The notes under the pieces were generated by a model, which saw only the letters and a list, made by a program, of their open reading frames with translations, did no database searches and was not told where the DNA came from. A program made the translations under genes and the position numbers. Shown one piece after another: positions 17,898 through 25,941 of a DNA stretch of 64,000 nt (its first letter is position 1; each line of letters starts with the position of its first letter). The stretch spans positions 372,001 through 436,000 of the forward strand of contig NZ_LT629695.1 in assembly GCF_900099705.1 (NCBI RefSeq), written 5' to 3'. Origin of the DNA: Agrococcus jejuensis. GTDB lineage: Bacteria > Actinomycetota > Actinomycetes > Actinomycetales > Microbacteriaceae.

Positions 17898-18058
17898 GGT
17901 GAGACCTCCGTACCCGAGACGAGCGACGGATGCCATGCGTGACGCCTCATCTGGCGTTCGTCCCCCGAGCATGTTCGTACGAGGCAGAGTTGCACGATCC
18001 GCGTCATCCGTCGGCACGCGCCGATCGTCGCACCGCTCACTCGCGTGCGCACCGAGCG

Positions 18059-18077
18059 GGGGACGCTGGCCGTCCCC
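18059..18077 (-). terminator. Possible terminator after the acetyltransferase gene
   Basis: A 7-bp stem (GGGGACG at 18059-18065 with CGTCCCC at 18071-18077) and a 5-base loop, directly after the minus-strand acetyltransferase stop. There is no T-run, so this is a weak call. The rest of the 183-bp gap up to the tetR-type start holds nothing I can identify. Confidence 0.4.
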
Positions 18078-18080
18078 TCG

Positions 18081-18539
18081 TCAGAGCGATCGGCGCACGA
18101 CGAACGCGCGCTGCCCCGTCGTCGCGTCGGCGAGCGGCAGGCCCTCGCGGTCGTAGAAGCGCTGCGCGTCGACGTCGGGCTCGTCGACCTCGACCTCGAG
18201 CCCCGTCGCGCCGCGCCGCGCCGCCTCCTCGGCGACGAGCGCGAGCACGCGTGCGCCGATCCCGGCACCGCGGGCATCCGGCTCGACGTACAGCTCGTCG
18301 AGCAGCGCGACGGTGCCCGCCCACACGTTGGGCCGCAGCGTCACGAGCGCGACGGCGTTCGGCGGCGAGCCTGCGACGACCGCGAACGTGTCGTCGCGCT
18401 CGACGAGCGTCGCGAGCCGCTCGGCGAGCACCTCGGCGCGCGGCGTGGGCGTGTCGAACTCGGCGTTGAACGCGTGCAGCAGCCGGGCGACGTCGCGCGC
18501 GTCGGCGACGGTCGCGAGACGGAGATCCGCATCGACCAT
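18081..18539 (-). CDS. GNAT-family N-acetyltransferase
   Basis: A 152-residue single-domain acetyltransferase. The acetyl-CoA-binding signature ELYVEPDARGAGIGARVL is seen near residue 88, with a VALVTLRPN strand before it and EVEVDEPDVDAQRFYDREG near the end, the usual GNAT order. It should transfer an acetyl group to an amine; substrate unknown. The ATG at 18539 starts right at the domain. It is divergent from a small lipoprotein gene 75 bases away. Confidence 0.88.
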   Translation of the reverse strand: MVDADLRLATVADARDVARLLHAFNAEFDTPTPRAEVLAERLATLVERDDTFAVVAGSPPNAVALVTLRPNVWAGTVALLDELYVEPDARGAGIGARVLALVAEEAARRGATGLEVEVDEPDVDAQRFYDREGLPLADATTGQRAFVVRRSL

Positions 18540-18614
18540 GGGGCGACGATACGCCCGCCCGAGCAGACCGCGGCAGGGGTCGCGCATCCAGCCGCGGGGG
18601 CTACCGTGCTCGGC

Positions 18615-19142
18615 ATGCGCCGCGCATCCGCCCTGCTCGCCGCAGTCGTCGCGCTCGCGCTCGCCGGCTGCGTCGTCGCGCCTCCGCCCATCCCCGACCG
18701 CGGGGCGGCGATCGGGCTCAGCGGCCACCTCGTGCTCATCGACCTGCCGCCGACCGCCGAGGTCGGCGACCCGATGACGCAGGTCGTGTGCGCCACGTCG
18801 TCGGCGTCGGTGAGCATCGGCGACCAGGATCGCGGCCACATCGTGGCGATGACGACGACGGCCGACGCGTCGTGCCCCGACGAGGAGGCGCTCAACGGAC
18901 GCGTGCCGACGTGGGGGCCGGGCGACGCGCTGCCCGCCGACGCGGTGCCCGTCGACGTCGCGGGCGCCGTCGAGGCGCATCGGTTCGCGTTCGAGTACAC
19001 GGAGTGCACGAACTCGTGCAGCACCATGACGCGCGAGGTGCTGCTCGCGGTGCTCGACGACGACGTGGCGGTCATGCTGCTGACCCGACGGGTCGACGCG
19101 GCGACGTTCGACCGGTGGGTCGAGTCCGTCGCGATCGTCTGA
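18615..19142 (+). CDS. Hypothetical lipoprotein
   Basis: A 175-residue protein with a lipoprotein signal: MRR, a hydrophobic run, then LALAGC with the lipid-attachment Cys at residue 18. The mature part has Cys residues in TECTNSCSTM and elsewhere, which could form a disulfide. No known domain is visible. It should be anchored on the outer face of the membrane. ATG 18615 is the only start that gives the signal sequence intact. Confidence 0.8.
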   Translation: MRRASALLAAVVALALAGCVVAPPPIPDRGAAIGLSGHLVLIDLPPTAEVGDPMTQVVCATSSASVSIGDQDRGHIVAMTTTADASCPDEEALNGRVPTWGPGDALPADAVPVDVAGAVEAHRFAFEYTECTNSCSTMTREVLLAVLDDDVAVMLLTRRVDAATFDRWVESVAIV

Positions 19143-19216
19143 CCGCACGTGGCTCGACGCCGCGAACGACGACGCGGCGACATCCCCATCGGGATGCCGC
19201 CGCGTGCGTGCGATGC

Positions 19217-19284
19217 GAGCGCTGCAGGCCGTCGAGCGCTCCAGGCCGTCGAGCGCTGCAGGCCGTCGAGCGCTACAGGCCGAG
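19217..19284. repeat. 17-bp tandem repeat, four units, overlapping the transporter 3' end
   Basis: Four head-to-tail 17-base units at 19217-19233, 19234-19250, 19251-19267 and 19268-19284. The first three read GAGCGCT(G/C)CAGGCCGTC. The fourth differs and contains the stop codon and last codons of the minus-strand transporter. It looks as if the 3' end of that gene was duplicated outward by slippage. Confidence 0.8.
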
Positions 19285-20586
19285 GAACGGCACCACGAAC
19301 AGCAGCAGCGTGACGACGGGGCCGATGACGACCATCGACAGTCCCCACGTCGCGAGGTGCTTGTAGAGGCGCGGGCGGTCGTCCTCGTGGCCGGAGGCGA
19401 CGATCGTCGCGCCGGTCGTGCCGAACGGCGCGCAGTCGACGAGCGACGCCGAGATGGCGAGGGCGTAGATGAAGCCCGTCATCTCGAGGCCGCCGCCGGG
19501 CACGAGCAGCGGCACGGCGAGCGGGATGAGCGCGCCGATGATGCCGATCGTCGAGGCGAATGCCGACACGAGGGCGGCGATGACGCACATGACGAACGCG
19601 GCGACGAGCGGGATGCTCACCGAGCGGGCGACCTCGCCGAGCTGGTCGATGGCGCCGAGGCGCGTGAGCACGCCGACGTACGTGATGATGCCGCCGAGCA
19701 GCAGGATCGTGTTCCAGTCGATCTTGCCGAGCGCCTGCTTGCCGACCTTGGGGTCGACGAACGCGAGCGCGACGGCGAGCGTCAGCGCGACGGCGCCGAG
19801 GTTGAGGTCGATGTCGAGCATCGTGACGGCGGCGAAGCCGACGATGAGCACGGGGATCGCGACGAGCGTGAGCACGCCGTAGCGCGTGAGCACGGGAGCC
19901 TCGGTGTCGACGGCCGTCGTGACGGCGGTACGGCCGCCCGAGCCGAGCGGTGCGTCCTCGGCTGCTGCGAGCCTGGCGGCGCGACCGCGCGCGATGAGCT
20001 CGCGGCCGCCGAACATGAAGAACGCGACGGTCGACACGAGCACGTTGATGCCGATCGACAGCCCGAACATCAGCGCGGGGTTGTACGCGATGTCGGCCGT
20101 GCTCGCGACCGTCATGACCGTGATGCCGACGATGCTCGTCGGGGCGAGCGCGCCACCGACGATCGCCGACGACATGAAGATGCCCATCATCGTCGAGTGG
20201 ATGCGGTGCTTGTGCGCGAGCGACATCGCGATCGGCACGATCGTGAAGGCGGCGTGCGACGTGCCGAGGCAGGCCACGAGCGTGCCGACGAGCAGCATGG
20301 CCCACGGGATGAGCGCGACGCGGTCGCCGATGAGGCGCACCGAGCGGTCGACGAGCCAGTCGACGGCGCCGACGGTGCGGGCGATGCCGAACAGGTACGT
20401 GATGCCGAGCAGGATGAGCAGCGCGTCGACGGGGAAGCCGCCGAGCACGTCGTCGAGGGGCTCGCCGACGACGAGCACGCCGACGAGCAGCGCGGCGACG
20501 AACGCGAGCGCGCCCATGTGCACGCCGCGGATCGCCGAGACGGCGAACACGGCGACGAGGACGACGAGGGCGATGACCTCGATCAT
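19273..20586 (-). CDS. MatC-like dicarboxylate/organic-acid carrier (SLC13-type permease)
   Basis: A 437-residue integral membrane protein with about 11-12 hydrophobic segments. The N-terminus (HMGALAFVAALLVG near residue 23) matches the MatC N-terminal signature, and the re-entrant SLC13-like stretches GTSHAAF and DCAPFGTTGAT are visible. Such carriers import small organic acids with sodium or protons. It is followed on the same strand side by the SAF-domain dehydrogenase gene (103 bases upstream), and both are divergent from the OtnK/OtnC genes. The most likely cargo is therefore the four-carbon acid sugar degraded by this cassette. ACGGAGG before the ATG at 20586 supports the start. Confidence 0.87.
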   Translation of the reverse strand: MIEVIALVVLVAVFAVSAIRGVHMGALAFVAALLVGVLVVGEPLDDVLGGFPVDALLILLGITYLFGIARTVGAVDWLVDRSVRLIGDRVALIPWAMLLVGTLVACLGTSHAAFTIVPIAMSLAHKHRIHSTMMGIFMSSAIVGGALAPTSIVGITVMTVASTADIAYNPALMFGLSIGINVLVSTVAFFMFGGRELIARGRAARLAAAEDAPLGSGGRTAVTTAVDTEAPVLTRYGVLTLVAIPVLIVGFAAVTMLDIDLNLGAVALTLAVALAFVDPKVGKQALGKIDWNTILLLGGIITYVGVLTRLGAIDQLGEVARSVSIPLVAAFVMCVIAALVSAFASTIGIIGALIPLAVPLLVPGGGLEMTGFIYALAISASLVDCAPFGTTGATIVASGHEDDRPRLYKHLATWGLSMVVIGPVVTLLLFVVPFLGL

Positions 20587-20689
20587 GCGGTCGCCTCCGT
20601 CTGGTGCGCGGGGGTGGTGGGCAGGTGCATCGTCGTCGATCTCCTCGGCTGTGCGGTGCTGGTGGTGCGGATGGTGTGGATGCGGTGCG

Positions 20690-22054
20690 TCAGACGCCGA
20701 GCGCGAGGCCGGCGCGATACGCCTCGAGCGCGGCCTGCGGCACGTCGTCGAGATCGGCGAGCTGCACCAGCTCGCCTGCGGGGACGTCGCGCACGAGGCG
20801 CGCGCCCGAGAGCAGGTAGTACGGGGCGATCTCGCCCGCATCCGGGTCGACGATCACGGGCGCGACGCCGGCGATCTCGTGGTGGTGGCCCTCGACGCGG
20901 AACGTCGTGCCGGCCTCGAGCGCACCCGTGGAGCGCGCGGCCATGATCGTGTGCTGGCGCGGCTCGCGCAGCGTCGACGTGCCGTCGACGGCGGCGGCGA
21001 GCGACAGCGGCGTCTCGATGCCCATGTAGTGGTACGGCCAGTAGATGGCGGCGAAGTCGCCTGCGCGCGAGACGACGTGGCCCTTGCCGCGCAGGATCTC
21101 CCACGTGACGGGGTCGCCCGTGCGCACGATGGCGAAGACGCCGCCTGCGAACGATGCCTCGCCGGGCAGGCGCAGCATCGAGAACACGTCGATCGCGCCC
21201 GTGCGGCCGACGAGGCCGCCGGCTTCGCGCGTCGCGTAGACGTCGGCGAGCTCGTCGGGGCGCACGACGGGGTAGTGCATCGACTCGACGTCGGCGACGG
21301 CGCCCGTGTAGAGCGAGACGACGTTCATCTCGCACGCGTCGGCGGCGGCGGACCGCTTGAGGCTCGCGACCTGCGCCGCACGTGCGTCGAGGGTCGCGTG
21401 GAGATCGTCGCCGAGCAGCAGGTGGTCGGCGAGGCCCGGCGCGTCGATCGTCACGCCGTTCTGGTCGACGACGCCCGTCGCGGGGTCGAAGCGCAGGTCG
21501 TACTCGCTCGACTTGCCGAGCGCGACGATCTCGAAGCCGACGGCGAGCACCCAGTCGACGAGGCGCAGCAGGTCGGCGGGCTGGTCGCCGTCGCCGGGCA
21601 GGTAGCGCAGCCCCTTCGCACGGGCCTTGGCGGCGAGGGCGACGCCCGCGACCGACTCGATCTCCTTCGAGACCATGACGACGTGCGTGCCGTGCTCGAG
21701 GGCGGCGTCGGCGTAGCCGTGGCCGGCGTCGATGCGGCCGGTGGCCTCGACGAGCACGTCGATCGAGGCGAAGTCGATCGCGGCACCGTCGGCGAGCACG
21801 GCGATGCGGCCGGCGGCGACGGCCGCGGCGGTCTCGTCGCTCGTCGCGGGCGTCGCGACGGTCGCGGGGTCGACGCCGAGGTCGGCGAGCATGCGGCCGA
21901 CGCCTGCGACGTCGGGGTCGATGAGCTGCACGGACTCCATGTCGGGCAGGCGTCGCAGCTGGTCGAGCAGCGTGCGGCCGTAGCCGCCGTTCGCACCCGT
22001 GAGGGCGACGCGGATGGGCGTGCTGCGCCGGGGCGCGGTGCTTCGGATCACCAT
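20690..22054 (-). CDS. Homoserine-dehydrogenase-like NAD(P)-binding protein with C-terminal SAF domain (COG4091 type)
   Basis: A 454-residue protein. The N-terminus has a Rossmann fold (VALTGANGGYG near residue 20), then an oxidoreductase-like middle with EATGRIDAGHGYAD and VMVSKEIESVAG. The C-terminal part (about 370-454) resembles a SAF domain: RVEGHHHEIA, then LLSGARLVRDVPAGE. This is the layout of predicted homoserine dehydrogenases of COG4091. It lies in a divergent cluster with a kinase and decarboxylase for 3-oxo-tetronates, so its substrate is probably a four-carbon sugar acid, not homoserine (inference). AGGA lies just before the ATG at 22054; longer in-frame versions extend into the operator region. 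Confidence 0.82.
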   Translation of the reverse strand: MVIRSTAPRRSTPIRVALTGANGGYGRTLLDQLRRLPDMESVQLIDPDVAGVGRMLADLGVDPATVATPATSDETAAAVAAGRIAVLADGAAIDFASIDVLVEATGRIDAGHGYADAALEHGTHVVMVSKEIESVAGVALAAKARAKGLRYLPGDGDQPADLLRLVDWVLAVGFEIVALGKSSEYDLRFDPATGVVDQNGVTIDAPGLADHLLLGDDLHATLDARAAQVASLKRSAAADACEMNVVSLYTGAVADVESMHYPVVRPDELADVYATREAGGLVGRTGAIDVFSMLRLPGEASFAGGVFAIVRTGDPVTWEILRGKGHVVSRAGDFAAIYWPYHYMGIETPLSLAAAVDGTSTLREPRQHTIMAARSTGALEAGTTFRVEGHHHEIAGVAPVIVDPDAGEIAPYYLLSGARLVRDVPAGELVQLADLDDVPQAALEAYRAGLALGV

Positions 22055-22120
22055 CGTTCCTGATTCGTCGTCGAGCGTTCGCGTCGCCGCGGGAGGCGAG
22101 CGTCGCCAACCGTATCGCAG

Positions 22121-22160
22121 ATTCACAACCTGTCAACAATCGTCACAGATCATCACGTAG
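22121..22160. promoter_or_regulatory. Operator array: four 10-bp phased repeats in the divergent promoter
   Basis: Four consecutive 10-base blocks read TTCACAACCT, GTCAACAATC, GTCACAGATC and ATCACGTAGA, sharing a TCA(C/A)A core repeated exactly once per helical turn. The stretch is AT-rich against its GC-rich surroundings and lies between the SAF-protein start and otnK. A DeoR-family regulator is encoded in the same cluster and is the natural candidate binder. TAGAGT at 22157-22162 could be a -10 box for otnK. Confidence 0.6.
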
Positions 22161-22221
22161 AGTGGTCCTCGGTCATCGGCGATGCGTCGATGCCGCACCC
22201 GCCATCGACCGCAGGAGCCCC

Positions 22222-23457
22222 ATGCACATCGGAGCCGTCGCCGACGACTTCACCGGCGCGACCGACCTCGCCACGACGCTGCAGGCGCGCGGGATGCGCG
22301 CCGCCGTCGTCGTCGAGGATCGCCCTGTCGACGCTGCCGACCTCGAGGGCGTCGACGCCGTCGTCGTCGCGCTCAAGTCGCGCACGGCACCCGTCGACGA
22401 GGCCGTCGCCGACTCCACCGCGGCGCTCGAGCGACTGCTGGGCTGGGGCGCCGAGCGCGTCTACGTGAAGTACTGCTCGACGTTCGACTCGACCGACCGC
22501 GGCAACATCGGCCCCGTGCTCGACGCCGTGCGCGACCGCCTCGGCGTCGACCGCACCATCGTGGTGCCGTCGTTCCCCGCGAACGGCCGCACCGTCGAGG
22601 GCGGCGTGCTGCGCGTGCACGGCGCGCTGCTCGAGGACTCCCCCATGCGGCACCACCCGCTCACGCCCATGACGCGGTCGCGCATCCGCGACCTGCTGCA
22701 GCCGCAGACGGCGACGCCGGTCGGCGAGATCGGCCTCGACGTCGTGCGCCAGGGCACCGTCGTGCTGCGCGACGCCATCGAGGCCGCCGACCCCGGCTAC
22801 CTCGTGGTCGACGCCGTGACCGATGCCGACGTGCGCACGATCGCAGCCGCGACGAGCCACCTGCGCATGCTCTCGGGCGGCGCGGCGCTCGGCGCCGGCA
22901 TCGACGCCGCCGGCGCGCACGGCACGGCGCCGCTGCAGACCTACGCGGGTGGCCGTCTCGTCGTCGCCGGCTCCGCCTCCGAGGCGACGCGCGGCCAGGT
23001 CGCCGCCGCAGCCGCCGCCGGCCACGCCATGCACAAGGTCGACGTGGATGCGGCGCTCGCCGATGCCGACGCCGAGGCCGAGCGCATCGCCGCATGGATG
23101 CGCGCGCTGCCCGCCGACGCCCTGCCGGTCGTCTACTCGGTCGGCGAGCTCGCCGACATCCGCTCCGACCCGTCCGGCGCATCCGCCGCCGCCGTCGAGC
23201 ACGTGCTCGCGGGCCTCGTCGCCCGCGTCGTGCGCGCCGGCGACGTCGACCGCATCGTCGTCGCCGGCGGCGAGACGAGCGGCGCGGTCGTGCAGGCGCT
23301 CGAGGCCGGGCTGCTGCGCATCGGCCCGCAGCTCGCGCCCGGCGTGTGCTGGAGCGGCGTCACGACGCCCGACGGCCACGAGGTCGCCGTCGTGCTGAAG
23401 AGCGGCAACTTCGGACGCGAAGACCTGTTCTCGACCGCATGCGAGGCGCTGGCATGA
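22222..23457 (+). CDS. otnK: 3-oxo-tetronate kinase (DUF1537 / four-carbon acid sugar kinase family)
   Basis: A 411-residue kinase with both parts of the family: an N-terminal sugar-acid domain starting HIGAVADDFTGATDLA, with the signature VKYCSTFDSTDRGNIGP near residue 88, and a C-terminal nucleotide-binding domain with VVAGGETSGAV and LKSGNFG. Characterised relatives phosphorylate 3-dehydro four-carbon sugar acids at the 4-position with ATP. ATG 22222 follows GCAGGAG. Its stop overlaps the next start by 4 bases, coupling it to the decarboxylase that uses its product. Which stereoisomer is used cannot be told here. Confidence 0.92.
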   Translation: MHIGAVADDFTGATDLATTLQARGMRAAVVVEDRPVDAADLEGVDAVVVALKSRTAPVDEAVADSTAALERLLGWGAERVYVKYCSTFDSTDRGNIGPVLDAVRDRLGVDRTIVVPSFPANGRTVEGGVLRVHGALLEDSPMRHHPLTPMTRSRIRDLLQPQTATPVGEIGLDVVRQGTVVLRDAIEAADPGYLVVDAVTDADVRTIAAATSHLRMLSGGAALGAGIDAAGAHGTAPLQTYAGGRLVVAGSASEATRGQVAAAAAAGHAMHKVDVDAALADADAEAERIAAWMRALPADALPVVYSVGELADIRSDPSGASAAAVEHVLAGLVARVVRAGDVDRIVVAGGETSGAVVQALEAGLLRIGPQLAPGVCWSGVTTPDGHEVAVVLKSGNFGREDLFSTACEALA

Positions 23458-24134
23458 GCGCGCTGCAGCAGCTGATCGACGCCGGCCGCACGCTCGTCGA
23501 CGCCGGACTCTCCCCCGGCTCCTCCGGCAACCTGTCGGTGCGCGACGGCGACCGCATCCTCATGACCGGCACGGGCACGAGCCTCGGCGCGCTCGACGCG
23601 TCGTCGATGGCGACGCTCGACGCCTCGGGTGCGCACCTCGGCGGCGCGACGGCGTCGAAGGAGGTGCCGCTGCACCTCGCGACGTACGCGCGCGACGCGG
23701 CGTTCCAGGCGATCGTGCACGTGCACTCCCCCTACGCCGTCGCCGCCTCGTGCCTCGCGCCGTGGTCCGACGAGTCGGCCATCCCGCCGCTCACGCCGTA
23801 CGTGCTCATGCGCGTCGGCCAGGTGCCGCTGCTGCCGTTCGCCGCCCCCGGCGACCCCGCCCTCGGCGCGCTCGTGACGGCGTGCCCGCATCCGTTCCGC
23901 GGCGCGCTGCTCGCGAACCACGGCGCCGTCGTGGCGGCCGAGGACCTGCCGACCGCCGTCGGCGCGGCGATCGAGCTCGAGGAGGCGTGCCGCATCGCCC
24001 TGCTCACCGCGGGCGCCGAGCGCACGCTCATCGCGCCCGAGCACGTGCGCGCGATCGCCGACCGCTGGGGCATGCCGTGGACGGGCTCGTACGGCGCCGC
24101 GTCGATCGACGCCGCGGTGCCCGCGCGCTCGTAG
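23454..24134 (+). CDS. otnC: 3-oxo-tetronate 4-phosphate decarboxylase-like class II aldolase
   Basis: A 226-residue class II aldolase/adducin protein. The phosphate loop SPGSSGNLSVR is near residue 20, the zinc-binding HVHSP near residue 88 and a further metal His in ANHGAV near residue 153. In the known pathway OtnC converts 3-oxo-tetronate 4-phosphate to dihydroxyacetone phosphate and CO2, feeding glycolysis. ATG 23454 overlaps the kinase stop (ATGA). A fuculose- or ribulose-phosphate aldolase is the alternative, but the kinase neighbour strongly favours OtnC. Confidence 0.9.
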   Translation: MSALQQLIDAGRTLVDAGLSPGSSGNLSVRDGDRILMTGTGTSLGALDASSMATLDASGAHLGGATASKEVPLHLATYARDAAFQAIVHVHSPYAVAASCLAPWSDESAIPPLTPYVLMRVGQVPLLPFAAPGDPALGALVTACPHPFRGALLANHGAVVAAEDLPTAVGAAIELEEACRIALLTAGAERTLIAPEHVRAIADRWGMPWTGSYGAASIDAAVPARS

Positions 24135-24171
24135 GCTGAGGCCAGGCGTGCGTCCGACGAAGGGTGGCCAG

Positions 24172-24954
24172 GTGACCGAGACCGCTCCGCTCATCCCCGA
24201 GCAGCGACGCGAGTCGATCGTGCAGCACCTGCAGCGTGAGCGCGTGCTGTCGTTCCGGCAGCTCACCGAGCTGCTGGGCGTGAGCCACATGACGGTGCGG
24301 CGCGACGTCGCCGTGCTCGAGGAGCAGGGCCTCGTCGCCGCGACGCCCGGTGGCGCGAAGCTCGCGCCGCGCCTGCTCGCCGAGCCGAGCCGCGCCGTGA
24401 AGGCGGGCGTCGACGTCGCGGCGAAGGATGCCGTGGCCGAGGTCGCCGCGTCGCTCGTACACGACACGATGACGATCTACCTCGACGCGGGCACGACGAT
24501 GCAGGCGATGCGGCCGCACCTGCAGGACGTGCGCGACCTCACGGTCGTGACGAACGACCTCGTGACGGTCGAGGCCTTCCTCGATCACCCGTCGATCGAC
24601 CTCATCTCGGTCGGCGGCCGCGTCGTGACCGCGAACCTGTCGACGATGGGCCGCCTCGCGCGGCTCGTGCTGCAGGAGCTGTCGATCGACGTCGCGTTCG
24701 TGTCGTCGTCGTCGTGGGACCTGCAGCACGGCGTCACGACGCCCGTCGAGGCGAAGGTCGAGGCGAAGCGCGCCGCCGTCGCGGTCGCCGAGCGCTCGGT
24801 GCTCGTCGCCGACGCGTCGAAGTACGGCCGCTTCGCGAAGTACCGCGCGCTGCGCCTCGACGAGCTCGACACGGTCGTGACGGATGCGTCGCTCGACGAC
24901 GACGCGGCGGCCGCGTTGCGCGACGCGGGCGTCGAGCTGCGCGTCGCGGGCTGA
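24172..24954 (+). CDS. DeoR/GlpR-family transcriptional regulator
   Basis: A 260-residue repressor-type protein: an N-terminal DeoR helix-turn-helix (LLGVSHMTVRRDVAVLEEQG, about residues 36-55) and a C-terminal sugar-phosphate sensor domain with LDAGTTMQAM, VTNDL and VGGRV. The family senses phosphorylated sugars. GTG 24172 is preferred because GAAGGG lies seven bases upstream; an earlier GTG at 24148 has none. It follows otnC by 37 bases and is probably co-transcribed. The likely ligand is a phosphorylated intermediate of the same pathway and the likely site the repeat array at 22121-22160. Confidence 0.9.
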   Translation: MTETAPLIPEQRRESIVQHLQRERVLSFRQLTELLGVSHMTVRRDVAVLEEQGLVAATPGGAKLAPRLLAEPSRAVKAGVDVAAKDAVAEVAASLVHDTMTIYLDAGTTMQAMRPHLQDVRDLTVVTNDLVTVEAFLDHPSIDLISVGGRVVTANLSTMGRLARLVLQELSIDVAFVSSSSWDLQHGVTTPVEAKVEAKRAAVAVAERSVLVADASKYGRFAKYRALRLDELDTVVTDASLDDDAAAALRDAGVELRVAG

Positions 24955-24970
24955 CGCAGCGCAGACCGCT

Positions 24971-25002
24971 CCGTGAGGTGCGAGCGCAGCGAGCCTCGAA
25001 GG
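24971..25002. repeat. Short element resembling dispersed actinobacterial CTCGC-rich repeats
   Basis: The segment contains GAGGTGCGAGCGCAGCGAGC followed by CTCGAAGGG. Sequences of the GAGGCTCGCT..GCTCGCACCTC kind are, from memory, frequent intergenic repeats in Microbacteriaceae genomes. There is only one clear copy in this window, so the call is tentative. Confidence 0.3.
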
Positions 25003-25050
25003 GAGCCCACCGAGGACGCCAGCCTCTCGCGCATGCGCGAGACTGGACCC

Positions 25051-25419
25051 ATGCCCGCATCCCGCCCGCAGCGTCAGCCCCGCGGCCGCGCCCGTGACGC
25101 GAAGCCGCAGTTCCAGCGCAACGCGCTCGCGCCCGGCATCCTCGGCGCCGTCGCCGCGTTCGTCGGTCCCGCGCTGCTCGGCCAGGGCATCCACGTCGTC
25201 GTGCTGTTCGCGATGGCGATCCTCGCGCTCATCGTCGCCGTGTTCGCCGGTCGCGCCGGGCAGTGGTGGTGGATCCCGTTCCTCGCGGCGATCGCCGTCG
25301 CGTGGAACCCGCTCTACCCGTTCCCGATGGAGGGGCCGTGGTGGATCGGCGCGCACGTCGCCGCAGGCTTCCTGTTCCTCACGGTCGGCGCGCTCGCGAA
25401 GGAGCGCGTCGAGGAGTGA
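25051..25419 (+). CDS. Small integral membrane protein
   Basis: A 122-residue protein with a basic N-terminal tail of about 22 residues and four hydrophobic segments (roughly 28-45, 47-66, 71-85 and 98-115). WNPLYPFPM near residue 89 resembles the NP-containing motif of the small DUF6804-type membrane proteins, though I cannot confirm the family. No enzymatic motif is seen. ATG 25051 is the first start with the full basic tail. The next gene begins close by. Confidence 0.72.
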   Translation: MPASRPQRQPRGRARDAKPQFQRNALAPGILGAVAAFVGPALLGQGIHVVVLFAMAILALIVAVFAGRAGQWWWIPFLAAIAVAWNPLYPFPMEGPWWIGAHVAAGFLFLTVGALAKERVEE

Positions 25420-25457
25420 CGCGGAATCGCGTCGAGCCCGGCGCGGTTGCATCCGAC

Positions 25458-25760
25458 ATGGATGCCGTCGCCTCGCCTGCGCTCGGTGCGGGCGTGCGCC
25501 TGGAGCTCTTCTCGACGTCGTTCTGCGGCGCGTGCCGGCAGACGCGCGCGGTGCTCGACCGCGCCGCGTCCCTCGTGCCCGGCGCCGTCGTGGTGGAGCA
25601 CGACCTCGCGCTCGAGCCCGAGCTCGGCGACGCGAACGTGATCACGCAGTCGCCTACGACGATCGTGCGCTCGGCGTCGGGTACCGAGGTGCTGCGCGCT
25701 GCGGGCGTGCCGACGGTGCCGCAGGTGCTCGCGGCGGCGGCGAGGGCGCTCGACGCCTGA
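25458..25760 (+). CDS. Thioredoxin/glutaredoxin-like protein with CGAC motif
   Basis: A 100-residue thioredoxin-fold protein. It begins with a strand (RLELFST) followed by SFCGACRQT, so the redox motif is C-G-A-C near residue 20, and ends with VPTVPQV, near the position of the cis-Pro loop. It is probably a small cytosolic thiol-disulfide protein; partner unknown. ATG 25458 has no good ribosome site. A GTG at 25416 in the same frame overlaps the previous stop (GTGA) and would give a 114-residue protein; either may be used. Confidence 0.7.
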   Translation: MDAVASPALGAGVRLELFSTSFCGACRQTRAVLDRAASLVPGAVVVEHDLALEPELGDANVITQSPTTIVRSASGTEVLRAAGVPTVPQVLAAAARALDA

Positions 25761-25941
25761 TCGGAGCCGCTGCGCACGAGTCGACACCTCACGTGTCCCC
25801 CGGTTCCTGCGCTCGTCACCGCATGCGCATCCCGCTCGGCGCGGCGAGATTGCGCCGCGACGTCGTGTCCCCCACGATGAACGGAAGGTGAGGCTGTCTC
25901 ATCTGACTGCCTGCGTGCTCGCAGGATCCGACGGAGGACCC

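Noticed and set aside
19217..19284. CRISPR or iteron origin
   Set aside because: The 17-base units are directly adjacent without spacers and overlap a gene end, with no replication gene nearby.
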